DNA from: Prostheceraeus crozeri | Taxonomy: Eukaryota > Platyhelminthes > Polycladida > Euryleptidae | Length of the DNA: 64,000 bases | Assembly (NCBI GenBank): GCA_907163375.1 | Contig: CAJQUW010001406.1 | Span: 248,001 to 312,000, forward strand | Reading direction: 5' to 3' | Part shown: positions 35,700-47,198 of the stretch, piece by piece | Numbering within the stretch: position 1 is the stretch's first letter | How the letters are laid out: the number at the start of each line of letters is the position of its first letter | Notes under the pieces: model-generated | Database searches by the model: none | What the model saw: the letters and a program-made list of their open reading frames with translations, nothing else | What the model was told of the DNA's origin: nothing | Made by a program: the position numbers and the translations under genes

Positions 35700-36125
35700 T
35701 GGGCTCTCCAAGAAGAGATCTCCGGATTTTTTGTGACACAGTGTTTTCATCCCTGTATATTATATAGCATGTACTGGGTCCTAAGTGCCATCAAAAAGTG
35801 ACAGTAAATTTTTAACTCTTGTTGTGCGCTCACAATGTTTTTGCATTTGAAACGACAATGCTGCAGTTGATTTGGTAAAGAGCAGCAGTTTCCGCATTCA
35901 TACCGACAAAAATGCACTTGAAGCGGCAAAGACGCAAACTCTTCTAGACTGCTGCAATTTGAAATAATATTATCAATGTTGAACATTTGTAGTTTGTAAT
36001 TTTGTGTCTTGTTTTCTTCTTACTTTCGCTTGCTGTACTTCATAAAATATTTAATGTCCTATGTATGATCATGGCCCCACGATTCCCATTATTGGGGCTT
36101 TTGCAGAAATAAACGTATTCATTCA
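35700..36125 (+). mobile_element. LINE 3' untranslated tail, copy 1
   Basis: Ends with cccattattggggctttt, gcagaaataaacgtattc and a short ATTC repeat. A GGGGCTTTT hairpin followed by AATAAA-like sequence and a tetranucleotide tail is the familiar 3' end of CR1/Jockey-type LINEs in invertebrates. The extent upstream of about 35990 is uncertain. Confidence 0.55.
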
Positions 36126-36176
36126 TTTTTATGGTTCTCAACCGTATGATATTACTTTTTTCGGTCGGAGCTCAGG

Positions 36177-36579
36177 CTATACCATATAAGTATAAGATAT
36201 AACATTTTTCTCTGAAAGATCAAGCACTAACCTTAAGATGTGGGCACTGCCGAGGAGTGCAGCCTTAATCAATTCTGGTACATGATGGTGACCAGAGATC
36301 TTGTGCAAGTACTGATTCAGCCTTGGGCTAAGGAATCTGATAACTATTGGAACGACTTCAGCTTCTACGTTCCACTGCTTCATTATCTCTAGTCGCAAAT
36401 CTTGATACTTGTTTATCTTGATCTTTTGCACAGATGTTGTGATCATCAGGTACATATATGTCAATTAGGAGAGCCACCTCGTTATGCGTATTACATTGTA
36501 GGGTTATCTGCCATTGTTCTGCTTGGGTGACGTCAATCGATTGACATCTCGTCTCAGGTGTCTCTTCTGTCTTCTTCAT
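36177..36579 (-). pseudogene. Retroelement C-terminal nuclease-like domain, copy 1
   Basis: Minus-strand pieces: RCQSIDVTQAEQWQITLQCN, ALLIDIYVPDDHNI, a shift, KINKYQDLRLEIMKQW, VEAEVVPIVIRFLSPRLNQY, LIKAALLGSAHILRLVLDL. This is the terminal region of a retroelement protein, in which the pattern xLIDIxVPxDxxI, EKxxKYxDLxxEIxxxW, VxPVVIxxL, LLGTAHILRxxL is constant. The frame is broken here by one shift, while copy 2 keeps it open. Confidence 0.75.
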
Positions 36580-37020
36580 AGAAATAAACTATTTATCTGA
36601 AGTTCGCTAGAATGGAAATTGACTCAAGGTCGCGGCACATCCGAGGGAACTAAGTTGGGGCATGAAGCACCAATTAAAAGCTTCGATTTACTCATGTGAC
36701 TGATTCTAACCCAATGATACAGACGTTGGCAGGTGCATAAACGTTCAGTTGTAGAAATAAACGTTTTATTATTATTATTAACCCTTAGAGACCTGAGTTC
36801 ACGTCAGTAATGACTCGACGGCTATCAGCATCGGGCGGTGTTCATGATTGTGATAGAAGTCCATGTACTCTATTATCTTCATTCTTTATAAATTGTTGCT
36901 GCTTGCTACTCAATTCATTATCTTCAACAGCGCTATTTTCTTCAACGTCGGTAATAATGATATCCTCTTGATTTTTTGATAACATTGTCATTTGTAGAAA
37001 TAAACGTTTTATTAATATTA
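36580..37020 (+). mobile_element. Copy-1-specific LINE tail and junction
   Basis: Two copies of gtagaaataaacgttttatt followed by an ATT run occur, at about 36751-36780 and 36996-37022. The first is followed by only the first 20 bases of the piggyBac-like MITE (cccttagagacctgag) and then jumps to ttcacgtcagtaatgac, which in copy 2 lies before the single tail. This is a chimeric junction, and copy 2 has a different sequence here (51000-51170). Confidence 0.6.
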
Positions 37021-37024
37021 TTAA

Positions 37025-37963
37025 ACCTTAGAGACCTGAGGGTGTGGTCCACTGGACCCTGGAGCCACATTTTCTATTCTACTTTTTGTGATGAGGATAT
37101 ATCAACCGCTCATGCCCATGAAAGATCCTCATTTTTGAAAATGAATCTACATGTGTTATTTCATTTCAATTGAATCAGTAGAAGTGTGCTAGATAGGCCA
37201 AAGAGGTCCAATGGACCCCCCTCAGGGCTCAGAGGGTGTAGAAATTCCCATAACAAAATTTTTACTATCACATGAAAAATGATTTTGTGCATGTCCACGA
37301 TGGTGCATAATGAGTGGAATTCATTAATTCAATGTTTACATAATGCTCGTGCATGTGCGTTCCGTTTGAAGATCGCAAAATGTGAATATTTTGTTTTCGC
37401 ACATGATCGTACATGACTGGCTGACCTGCACGAACAAATCAGCATAAAACAATGTTCAAAATGAAAGCTATCATTATATTCATAGTTCAACACTAAAAGC
37501 AGACTGTTGACAAAGTTCCCACACCAGTAATTGATGAGTCTGAGATCTCTACAGGTGTTTTGAGGGTCTTAAAATGCAGCAATTATGGCCCAGTTTAAGC
37601 CTATTTCCGATTGGAATGGAAAAATGCTAAAAGTGGCCAAATGTAGAGGTCTGCTGCATGAAATAATTCAATTTCATTAAAATCAACTATCTGAGGCTTT
37701 ATGGTGACAGAAAACATCGTAAAACCGCCTCTTAGTACAACTGATACTGTGTTAAAAGTCGTTGAATTACAAAAACACCACCTTTTCGCATGTGTTTACT
37801 GAAAATGCTGAAAGACGCTCAAAGGATTAATTATATCAACTTGCTACACGCAAACATCTTTGTTTTAGTTAGAATCAACTTTCTTAATGATTTGATATCG
37901 ATTTAAGGAGGTAAAGTAAGAATTTGCAGGAGGGTCCAATGGACCCCCTCAGGTCTTAGAGGG
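37025..37963. mobile_element. piggyBac-like MITE, copy 1
   Basis: The left end is ACCTTAGAGACCTGAGGG; the right end CCCTCAGGTCTTAGAGGG is its inverse. It is flanked by TTAA (37021-37024 and 37964-37967). The first terminal C has mutated to A. Both ends carry the palindrome GGTCCANTGGACC. A third terminus-like block (tccaatggacccccctcagg) lies internally at 37208-37237, suggesting a shorter unit nested in the longer one. Confidence 0.8.
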
Positions 37964-38229
37964 TTAATATTATCAAAATTGAAAGAACAAGCCTCCTTCT
38001 TGACGGGTCAAACCGCGGCAACGGTACTGGCGATGCGAAATTGTTCGCATTTCTGACATGATATTTTGTATATTACGTTTTCCTTGAAGCAAATTTCGTT
38101 GTTGTACATGAAATGAGTTGACATCTTGTTTCGAATTTAGCTTGATTCTTCAAGGCGTTCAATTTATTTTTCATTTATTTGTTTTTTGTATTTTTCATTT
38201 ATCTCAATGTTTCGTTCGTTATTTTACAG

Positions 38230-38266
38230 CCAAATGCAAGCAACACAGGAAATGGGAGAAGCACAG
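38230..38266 (+). CDS. Exon B1 of alternating-exon gene
   Basis: Acceptor cgttattttacag, donor ACAG|gtaatga, 37 nt. It enters in phase 0, reads PNASNTGNGRST and leaves with one G that joins GA of exon A2 to make Gly. The peptide is a small polar, Gly/Ser/Asn-rich linker with an NAS glycosylation-type sequon. The duplicate B2 differs by one base (Gly to Arg). The exon is too short for statistics. The support is its alternation with A exons in compatible phase, and the related B3, which has the same donor context. Confidence 0.55.
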
Positions 38267-38750
38267 GTAATGAATAATGTGTCCTGTTATTGATTTGATA
38301 TTAAATCTCATGTTGATGTTCTGATAATTCTAGTAGTCCGTTTTATATCTTGATGGAATTCAGTCTATTGTATCGTATCGGCAAGCATATACTAATGAAG
38401 GCAAAATTTCTCATTTCAATCTTCTGATGTCTTTAATTCGGTTTTATAATTACTGTGGCTTGCAGTAAGTTCACATTCAATGTCATAGATGAACATTTTC
38501 ATCAGTTCCTTGACTAAATTGCAATCTTTTGACTCTGAATCAGTATGTAGAAAGTGAAGTGATTAGAATCAGCAATAAAACCACTCGGTCTATGCAGTGG
38601 CACTACTTGAGTCTCACGATGTGAATACCTAAATGCATTTGAAGATGTGAAATGCGGTACTCTTCGTCTTGATTAAAAAACTTAATTTAAGAATAATTGT
38701 TTGAAAATCTAAATCTTCATGTCGTCTGAATTCAAATCATAATACATGTA

Positions 38751-39526
38751 CAGTAGAACCCACTTATAACGTACTCCAAGGGACCTAAAAAATTGGTGCG
38801 TTATATCCGAGGTATGTTGTATCCGAGGTGTGCAAGAACAAGCTGTATAAGAAGTATTGAAGCCTACTTCTGCACCAAATTATGTTGTCAATTGCAATAG
38901 TAAGGTCCTATCCATCATGACCAGTTAAAATTCTCACTATGCATCACCATAAATACATGTACATGTAATGCCCTGGCCCTACATGTATGATCATGCCTAC
39001 TCGAGAAAACAGCATAGTGTCTTAACAATTCTCTATTGTGTAAGAAAAAATATGCAATATTCTGAACATGAATCTAAAAATCTGAATGACTAAAAAAACA
39101 ATGTAAACAGCGCAGTGACGCGTTAAGAAGACACCATCACATACAATGTCTTAATTCCAGTTCACTTCTATCGATTGCTCATTGAACGGATTCGACACTC
39201 AAAAGTTGTCCTCATCCGAGCCAATGACAAGAGCTGTTGCTGCCATCATCAAACGCAGCAAGTTATTGTAGAATCGCGTCAGTTTCGTTTCGATGATTTA
39301 AAATACTTAAGTACTTTCATCCCTAAGCACGTTGTAAAAAATCAAAATTTGCTCTGTGGACCCTTGAAAAGAGTTCGCTATATCCGAGTAGTACGTTATA
39401 TCCGAGTACGTTATAACCGATGCACTTTATTTAGACATAATAGGAATTTTTGTCCGTGCCTGCAAGAGGAGTTCGTTATATCCGAGAGTCCGTTATAACC
39501 GAGTCCGTTATAAGTGGGTTCTACTG
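38751..39526. mobile_element. Tigger/pogo-like MITE, copy 1
   Basis: Terminal inverted repeats CAGTAGAACCCACTTATAAC are flanked by TA (38749-38750 and 39527-39528). The ends contain several CGTTATATCCGAG/CGTTATAACCGA words. CAGT ends, a TA duplication and TTATAACG words fit the Tigger/pogo group of Tc1/mariner. The 776-bp interior has no transposase. Confidence 0.85.
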
Positions 39527-39528
39527 TA

Positions 39529-41448
39529 CAATGTACAACCGTTCTAAGCATCAATACTTAACCTGTGTTTTTTGTCCCGTAGGCTACATGTTTTTGTGGC
39601 CGACATTAATGATTTGGAAGTTAGTACTATCAGAGTTGATCCTTTAATAGGCCTGCTATAATTAACAACCAAGGACAAGAAGTTAGCTTTGATAATTGAT
39701 GCAAAGTCAGTTTCTCCCCGTCAGGTTCATTCAACCAATTGAAATGTCTGCAACTAAAATGCAATCATTCCGACGTTTTAGAATTCTCGTCTTGATACGG
39801 ACCAATGACATAATCTAAGTTTGAATACGGGTGTTGACCCTTTGAATGTTGGAGTACTTATTTGCTTAAATAGACATTTTACTTGGCTGAATGTACTTGC
39901 TAGCGAAACTGGCTTTACATATCAACGGACGCAATGAGGTGATCATTTTCTGTCAGAACTTCTCATTGTATTTTCGATGAATTATTTGTTTTCTATAGGA
40001 ATAACCAGTGAAGCCAATATCAATTGAAAGCCTAAGAAGAAGAGAAACTTTAACGAAAATGCTATGTAGAAGTTTTACCGGGAAAACAATCATATGATTG
40101 TATCGCTTCCAGTTGATTGCAAAGCATCAGCAAGTCATCGTAAGTTTCATCTACATTCATGCAGTAAAGCAGACACCTTTCTTCTAACATTAAAGACATG
40201 TCTTAGTACGGAGAACTTCCAGTTGACTTTAGGGTAAGGAAAGTCTGCATGAATTGTGACCTACGGTTGACCGAAACACAAATGTAGCAGTTTTTATATC
40301 TATAGAGAAAATCACATTGCATTGAATTCAAAGATCACAATAATTTTACAGGAGAGAAATGATCGGTCTGACTCAGAATTGTCTCAATTAGTTGAGGGTT
40401 GATTGCATTTCGACCTTCCAGTAATGTATTTATTTCAAGTTAAAATGAAAGTTTCCATTATTTTGTATGACATGTGGTTTGAATAAATCCACATAAATTG
40501 CAAACTAGCAATGGCAAAAAATTGAGATTGACTTTTCCGGACTCGTATTTAGACACTGAATTCGAATCCGGAGCCCTGTTAGGCAGTTACAAAGATAACA
40601 ATCATTAGACAATTCAATAAATATGTGCGGCTGAGCTTCATTGAACTCTAGTCAACTCAATTTCGTGCTTCGACTGAGCACCATGTCTGTATGGAGGCAA
40701 TGTTTGTGAATTAGTGCCTGGCTATATGTCCGTCATGGAGTGAAGGCATTGGAGGAAGGGAGTAGGTCACTCAGCCTACTGCTATGCCGGTCTACTCAAA
40801 CGTGGTGCTAACTGTATCTTCGCCTCACATTCTCACAATTGGAACCAGAAGTACCTATTTTCTGCTACAAGAGGATATGAACTCTGTCACCTTGAAACAA
40901 AAATTCTGTTTTTTCCACTCAAAGCAAAAATCTCTAAGAAGCTGGAACACTGTGTTTGACAAACCCGTATTTCATTTTGCTGAATTTCAAATCGATTGAT
41001 GTGAACTGAAATACAGTGGAGAAAGAGAAATTTCCCGATATACTGATGAGTTTGTATGCTAAGTGATCTCAACACGGAAAGTTGACAATAACATTGACAG
41101 GTTGTTCTTTGCAATAGGTGGAATCAGGGGAAGCTCCCTTCATTTTCAAGAGGCTGCCGTTTCTGAACTTTAGAAATAGTTCACAGGAGTAGCTGTTTTC
41201 TTTAGAAAGGGATCATCGACTTTTCCTCCCGCAGCTACGTTGTACAGCCCGGGCCCATCTAAGGGAGGAAGCGTGTATTTCCTCTCGAAAGAATATAGGA
41301 ATAGTATCCACTTTTGGAGGACAAGTGCATAGATTCCGAGGCATCCGTCGAATTCTGCATTTATTGTTCGATAAAAATGGACATTATTGGTATTTTAACC
41401 AAATGAATTCGATGGCGATGTCTACAAACAGTGATTCTTAGTAGTTAT
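39529..41448. other. Intronic sequence, no gene seen
   Basis: Conserved between the two duplication copies only because the duplication is recent. Open frames here (for example 40784-40999) have no recognisable features. Confidence 0.4.
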
Positions 41449-41827
41449 TTACGCAACTAGTGCAAAATATCCATCTTTATTGCTTTCTTCGAGGTCAACA
41501 TATCTATGCACGAGTCTGAAGGGCGAGGGCATAGAATGTTGATCGAGGAGAAAGCAAAAGATGGATAGCTTTGCACGAGTTGTGTAGGTAATTTTATTTT
41601 TCACCGATATCATGACCATTATGATTAATCTAATTCTATGGTGTTTGATGAGTTAAATAATAAGCGGTTTTTATATAATTCAATCGCATATATCTATATA
41701 GAAATCTATAATGCGACCAGTGCAATAATGAAAATATAACTGCACGCCTGTGCAGTAATCTGCTTTACAGGTAAAATAATGTGACAGGATATCTACATTA
41801 TACGCACGGTGAAAAATAAAAGTTACT
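41449..41827. mobile_element. Twin foldbacks, copy 1
   Basis: Two adjacent imperfect inverted repeats share the word GTAATTTTA at their junction. The first (41449-41591) has arms with ttgcacgagttgtgtaggtaa and a loop that is shorter in copy 2. The second (41589-41827) is bounded by ttatttttcaccg and cggtgaaaaataa, with an inner gcacgcctgtgc palindrome. No coding capacity. Confidence 0.6.
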
Positions 41828-41939
41828 ATCTATGCTGTTGATATGGATATCTAAGAAGCTTTACTCCAAAATTCTGTCTGTTGCATAATTTCTATGGAGA
41901 TTTGACATGGAGTACTTCCTCCGGCAATAATGATAGTAA

Positions 41940-42667
41940 TAGTCCGGCAGCCAGAACGAGTTTCTGCAGGGAACGAGGCCGAAAGTGAGACTTTTACAGA
42001 ATGATGTACATCTTATGCCTACTACGAATCGGCACGTCTGCCGAGTTATAGTGAGTTCCTCTTCTTGTCAGACACGATCAAAGAAAAACACATGTAAATC
42101 CAATAGGACGCAGATTGCAGTTTTTGGCTAAAATGAAATTTTGTATGTTTTCTCTGATTAAACGAAAAGTACTAAGCCAAGAGTCAAAATTTTTGGCGTG
42201 GAATGTCTTCAGGTCATTTCCTTTCATTTTCATGCACCCCTGTTTATATAGCTAAAAAGCATTTAGATTTGGCGAGCCTCTTAATGTCGACAGACACCAA
42301 CATTTTGAGCAACTTTATCTACATTCAACCACGTTCTCACATACATTGCCGATTAGATGCATGATAACAGGACATGTACATCATAGGAAATGACCTGAAG
42401 ACATTCCATGCCAAACATTATGACTCTGGCTTTAGTTCTTTTAGTTTAATAAGAGAAAACATACAAAATTTCATTTTAGCCAAAAACTGCAATTTTCGTC
42501 CCATTGGATTTACATGTGTTTTTCTTTGATCTTGTCTGACAAGTAGAGGAACTCACTAGAGCCCGGCAGACGTGCCGATTCGTAGTAGGTATGAGGTGGA
42601 CATCATTCTGTGAAAGTCTCACTTTCGGCCTCGTTCCCTGCAGAAACTCGTTCTGGCTGCCGGACTA
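41940..42667. mobile_element. 728-bp foldback MITE with TAA target duplication
   Basis: Begins TAGTCCGGCAGCCAGAACG and ends with its exact inverse. The arms stay nearly complementary for about 290 bases on each side of a short centre. TAA flanks both ends (41937-41939 and 42668-42670). Copy 2 of the segmental duplication has the uninterrupted site, gatagtaaagtataaat (56271 onwards), with a single TAA. A 3-bp TAA/TTA duplication is the habit of PIF/Harbinger elements. It therefore inserted in copy 1 after the duplication (or, less likely, left copy 2 precisely). A degenerate end of the family is at 14010-14082. Confidence 0.9.
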
Positions 42668-42670
42668 TAA

Positions 42671-42879
42671 AGTATAAATATTTTGGAAAGAGCCAAATAT
42701 TTTGATAGAACATATTTGATTATCGATAGCTATGTACTTCAGCTGCCACCAGCAGCCATCTTCAGGCAAATGTTGAAGGAATATTGATACAAGCAAGCAT
42801 AATTTGATAAAATTCGCTACCGATAAATCAAATGCTTACCATCAAAAAGTTTCACTCTTTCCAAAATATCTATATTTTA
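42671..42879. repeat. Foldback next to the MITE insertion, copy 1
   Basis: The outer arms ataaatattttggaaagag and ctctttccaaaatatctat pair, with further pairing through tttgatta-tcgatagc and gctaccgataaatcaaa. Present in copy 2 at 56279-56493. The 728-bp element inserted exactly at its left edge. Confidence 0.65.
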
Positions 42880-43552
42880 GAAGTCCTAGCTAAATCTGTT
42901 TAAAATTAGCATCTATAAAGTGCTTCAACACAGTAAGATAAGGTAAAAACAAAGCCTGAATATTTAAAAATCCTGTCAAAAGACCTACAGAACCTAAGAA
43001 ATGTAAAAGTCACTAAAAAATAGGATGAAGATATGTGGATTGCCAGATTTGATCTGGTAGTCCTGCAACATCAGAAGAAATGAGAGACTTCTCCATTTAC
43101 TCCTAGAGCCGCGCAGACAGTGTGATGTTGCTCTTATGCCACCAAATAGTGGCCTTGCTTTCACCCAACTCAACAATAATGCAGTTTTTAACTAGATGAA
43201 AAAACATTTATAATTTAGCTAAACTCGCGCACTTGTTCTAATAATGTTCTACGCAGGATTCAGCGCTTTCAGAAAACAAAACGTTATTTGACACACCGCA
43301 CCATGAGACTAGGTCAGCCAATAATGACATACAGACCGCATTGGCATTGCCTAAAAATGAGACACAGACAAAAGTTGTGCAGCGAATCTGCCATTTTCTG
43401 CTCCATCAGGTGGATCCTGCTGTCGGCAGAAATTGGATATTTCTGGTAGGGATTCAATTGTCAATGAAGTGAATATTTGGATTTCAATTTTAAGAGTGTG
43501 TTCGGAGAGACGACAGTGTGCAGCGTAAGAATAACTCTGTTTCCTTTTTCAG

Positions 43553-43611
43553 GAATTGCACCGATGAACATCACCAACGATGCCGAAGAGGTGGCACATT
43601 CTAGGAGTTTG
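43553..43611 (+). CDS. Exon A2 of alternating-exon gene
   Basis: Acceptor ctgtttcctttttcag, donor TTG|gtgagt, 59 nt. It enters with GA to complete Gly, reads IAPMNITNDAEEVAHSRSL and ends in phase 0. It carries an NIT glycosylation-type sequon absent from A1. The 59 bases upstream are nearly the same as before A1, although A1 lies outside the recent duplication, so this flank has been kept longer than chance decay would suggest. The peptide has a short acidic centre and no known domain. The duplicate A3 differs by one silent base in the exon. Confidence 0.6.
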
Positions 43612-45390
43612 GTGAGTTGTTTTTATGACAATGAACACGTTGCATACTCTTTTCAAGGAACATTTTGTTTCCGCTTGTCCGATTTTTCTGAATGAACGTC
43701 AATAATGCAGATGAAGAATATTTTTTGGGTGATGTGTTTGTAGTTCATCACTTGTCTTCTTTATTGTATCTTCTTCCCAGGTTTGAGGGTTGGACACTGG
43801 GGTTGTGTCGGTTGTTGTTGGGATGGATACGCCTTCTTCATTCTGGTCAGTCATGCGTCAGCTGAGGGTCCATAGATGCAGCAGCTCAAGATCTGTCTTG
43901 ACGTGCCACCATCTGTTCCTCTGATGTTCCACTTTACAATTTTCCGTCGAAATCGAAGCATTGACATGATTGTTGGTGGACAGTTCTCCAGTCGCATTTT
44001 GCAGCCACAGTCAAATAATTGCATTGTCGTCAATCAGTGTTTAAAACCATGCTGCGTTGAAATGTTTGTCTACTTTCTATCAATTTTCCTTTTTGTAAAT
44101 GAATGCGTAATATCACCTGAAGTTACATTTGCAAGACACATCTGTGCGCAATTGCTTTAATATTCTTATTATTTTCACATTTGACATCGGCATCTTTCAT
44201 TCGACCAGACTAATGAATGAAAGAACAACCTGATAGGCTGTTTCAAGGAGTCATAATTACCACATTGAAATTCTCATTCAATTATTAAAAGGTCATGTCA
44301 AGATTTCTTTTTATAGGGTTGCGAAATGCTGAAATTTCACAAGCCGTGTGGACTCGGCGTAAGAAAACTAAAGTAAGCGCTTGGTAGAGCGCCGGTGCAT
44401 TCTCAATTAATGTTTGATGAATACCAGGAATGTTCCTCACACATGAATTGAAAACGAATGAATTCGAACATGACTGATGCAATGCAATTAATAATTCTGT
44501 TTGAGAATGAGTTTGAATTTTGTGGGTGATGAAAATGCGTCATTGGAGGCATGTGAACTGAAAGTGTCATGCACCAAATATATTGTGAAGCATGATTATC
44601 TGTCCATTCTTTGACTTGGGATCCAGGCCTGTCGTCAGAATGCAGGAGTAGGATATTAATAGTAGCATAATAGAAGACATAAATGCATAGAATACGAGGA
44701 CAAGTTACTGTCCGAAGAATTTTGCATTCATGTCCGATAGAAGTCTTCGAAAGGCCTTAAATTTACCCAACAAAATCAGAAAACACTAGTTTTGAGGAGA
44801 ATAAATGCCACCAGTTAGTTAACAGCGTTATTTCTCTTATTATCGTAACACATTCTGAAAATGAAAAAATCGCCACATTTTCTATCTATACTACTTTCAA
44901 AATATTGCCTATAAACTTCGACAAAACACTTTCAAACTATATATTTTCTGAAAGCCAATCTTGTGACGGTTTTGAATATCACAAGGAGAATGTTTCAAAT
45001 TGATTTATGTGCTTGTCAAAACAAGTCAAAGAAAATTTGGGGCTTTCGGGTATATGGGCCTCTAGGAACCACCAATTTCTAAAACAATTAATTCAACAAC
45101 ATTCAAATGATAGATCCGAAAATTCTCTTTCAGATGATTATAAATTTGTCGATATTTCTTAATAGCAAAAAAATTTAGAAGGTGTTGAAAAATGTACGTG
45201 TCCGTAGATTTATGCCAAGTTTCCAACTTGTAGTTATACCACACTGTAGTTATACCATAGACAATTGTGGTGTGTGGAGATTTATTTTCATAGTTTCGAA
45301 ACATCAGTATTCTGCATAGATCACGAGCTTTAGCGAGTTGTTTCGTTCAATATAGTTGTTTAAATCTATGTTGCTGGATCTCTCACTGAC
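43612..45390. other. Intronic sequence, no confident gene
   Basis: A plus-strand frame at 43876-44160 (QQLKICLDVPPSVP, then IFRRNRSIDMIVGGQ) stays open in both duplication copies, but the copies are too young for this to mean selection. I do not recognise it. Confidence 0.35.
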
Positions 45391-45394
45391 ATAC

Positions 45395-45990
45395 GTAACT
45401 GGTGGGAGAAGGTCCTTGATGACGGACCTAAGTTTGGATGTCATCCTAATGCATCAGATCATTAAACTGCAGTTGACTACAGCGGCCAATCGAGTTTTTG
45501 AAGGAAGTGATGTACAAATAGCAGCAGTAGGAAGTAAATATCTTGGTGGTTTCATTGGAAATTCCTGAGACACAATATGTTACATCTCTCATTGATTCAT
45601 AGTGTAACACACAGTCAAACTAGCAATAATCGCACGATCTGAGCCTCATGCTGCATATTCAGCTTTCGTAACTGGTTTCCGACATCGGTTGACATATTTC
45701 ATACGCACTATACCCAATATTGGTGAAAAACTTAACAAGTTTGATCATGTTATTGATCATCAATTTATTCCTGCCATAACAGATGGCCATTTCTGTTCAA
45801 ATGAAGAGCGCTTACTGTTATCACTGCCAGTCAATAAAGGAGGTCTGACGATAACAATATTTTCCAGATCAGCTGAAAATGAGTACACGAACTCCAGAAT
45901 AATTAGTACGTCGGGCGTGTACATACATGTACATTTTGCTAATTTTTTATGTCGGAAACTGTTCTTACCAAAGAGAAATAACACACTTTG
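45395..45990 (+). pseudogene. Retroelement fragment, coral/mollusc-type family, copy 1
   Basis: Shifting between frames, the plus strand reads WWEKVLDDGPKFGCHPNAS, then ANRVFEGSDVQIAAVGSKYL with GGFIGN. After stops it continues EPHAAYSAFVTGFRHRLTYF, IRTIPNIGEKLNKFDHVIDH, QFIPAITDGHFCSNEERLLL and SLPVNKGGLTI. This is the end of the reverse transcriptase plus the following domain of the same protein family as the minus-strand remnant at 29130-30400 (compare FIPAITGKGPLGEIERDLLA and LPVREGGL). The C-terminal half is missing. Confidence 0.75.
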
Positions 45991-46598
45991 AGCATGAAAA
46001 TAGAGCGTCATAGGTACTGACGGGCTCAATGGGGAAGGCCTTAAGTCAAGCATCTTCAAAATGACCATAGATAAAGCAGTACATTTCCCATGTTCTGAAA
46101 TTGCATTTAAAAATGACTTCTGATTTAAGTTTTTGAAAAAGGGTGTTTACAAAGCAATTAGATTTGACATTGTCATCTGCTTATCTTATGAGAACTATTT
46201 TCCAATGAACTTGAATCTTTAAAGGCATGTTAGTACGGCACGAGCAGCTTTATGCTAGGCTTGAAAAAAGACGGAATTCCTTCTAATCTCGACTAAGCTG
46301 TGCATGGAAATCCTGGTCACGACTAGCTATGAGTCATTCACAATCCTATCACCGCCTCTGCAGTAGCACAAGTTGCGACTTGGAAGCTCCTAGTCTCGAC
46401 TAAGCTGTGCATGCGGCCCATTGGGTTAGAATAGATTTATAGGGGGACGGTGTCCCCTAGCACCCCCGCTGGCGACTGGCATGTTGGGATCCACTATTTG
46501 CTGGATAAAGCTGACAGTATAACTTACTAATGTATCGTGAATAATTTCTGCAGTTTACTTCCATTATTCATATAATAATTGCATTGATTCCTTTGTGA

Positions 46599-46835
46599 TT
46601 GACTGATCATGTCAATTGTAACATAATTTGCGGGAATAGTATAAAGGAGAATGGAATTATCAGGAGATTAGGAATAGTTATTATGTTAGGAGAATTATTC
46701 AAAAAAATGTACAAAGGTAACACAGATTATGAGATTAGTATTGTTGAGGCTCTTAAAATCAAAGATAGACAGCCAAAAATTAATCGCAGTGCTGAGTACA
46801 ACGGTGTTTCTTACTTATTAAAGATATTCAATTAA
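46599..46835 (+). pseudogene. Possible Penelope-like element C-terminus, copy 1
   Basis: A 78-codon frame ends DYEISIVEALKIKDRQPKIN then RSAEYNGVSYLLKIFN. An E-A-L-xIKxxxPxLN motif close to the C-terminus is typical of the GIY-YIG endonuclease of Penelope-like retroelements. The upstream GIY and YIG strands are not visible, so this is a weak call. Copy 2 (59855-60091) is nearly identical. Confidence 0.4.
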
Positions 46836-47198
46836 AGTCCTTTGGTAACTTAATCTGTTTCATTGGTTTTCACATGCCGTATTGATTGATTTTGCCGTCT
46901 AATGTCACGTTACCAGAATTGAATTTATCTCATTGCAGCGAACCATGAGTTAGCGCCAACGCAGTGCAAAGTATCATGCAATTTTATACATGTTTATTTT
47001 TTGCTTGCGAAAATCGATTCAGCTGTGTTTTTTGTAGAATTGTGGACTCTTTCCGGAAAAATTTTGATAATCCATTTCCTTTGCTGAAATGATTTTACTT
47101 GCTCTATAGTCATTGCAGCAATATGTCCATGCTTTATTCAGTGTTATACAAGTAAAAGACATGGTTAAAATCTAGAGAAAATCTAACGATGATGCAAT

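Larger units (their letters stand above)
34181..47198. repeat. Segmental duplication, copy 1 (about 13.0 kb)
   Basis: Matches 48108-60490 in the same orientation almost throughout, with scattered single-base changes. It carries exons B1 and A2. Differences from copy 2: it has a 728-bp foldback at 41940-42667, an extra 140 bases near 44680-44820 and 120 bases near 46110-46230. It lacks the 720-bp block found at 49075-49803 and has a different stretch at 36562-36800. A 909-bp spacer (47199-48107) separates the copies. Confidence 0.95.

Noticed and set aside
35747..35986. Cysteine-rich 79-codon minus-strand frame (also 50213-50419)
   Set aside because: It lies opposite a LINE 3' tail. It is present in both copies only through the recent duplication, and the copies diverge in frame at the end.
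46599..46835. Host gene kept in both duplication copies
   Set aside because: Being kept open in copies this similar is no evidence of selection, and the C-terminal motif points to a retroelement.
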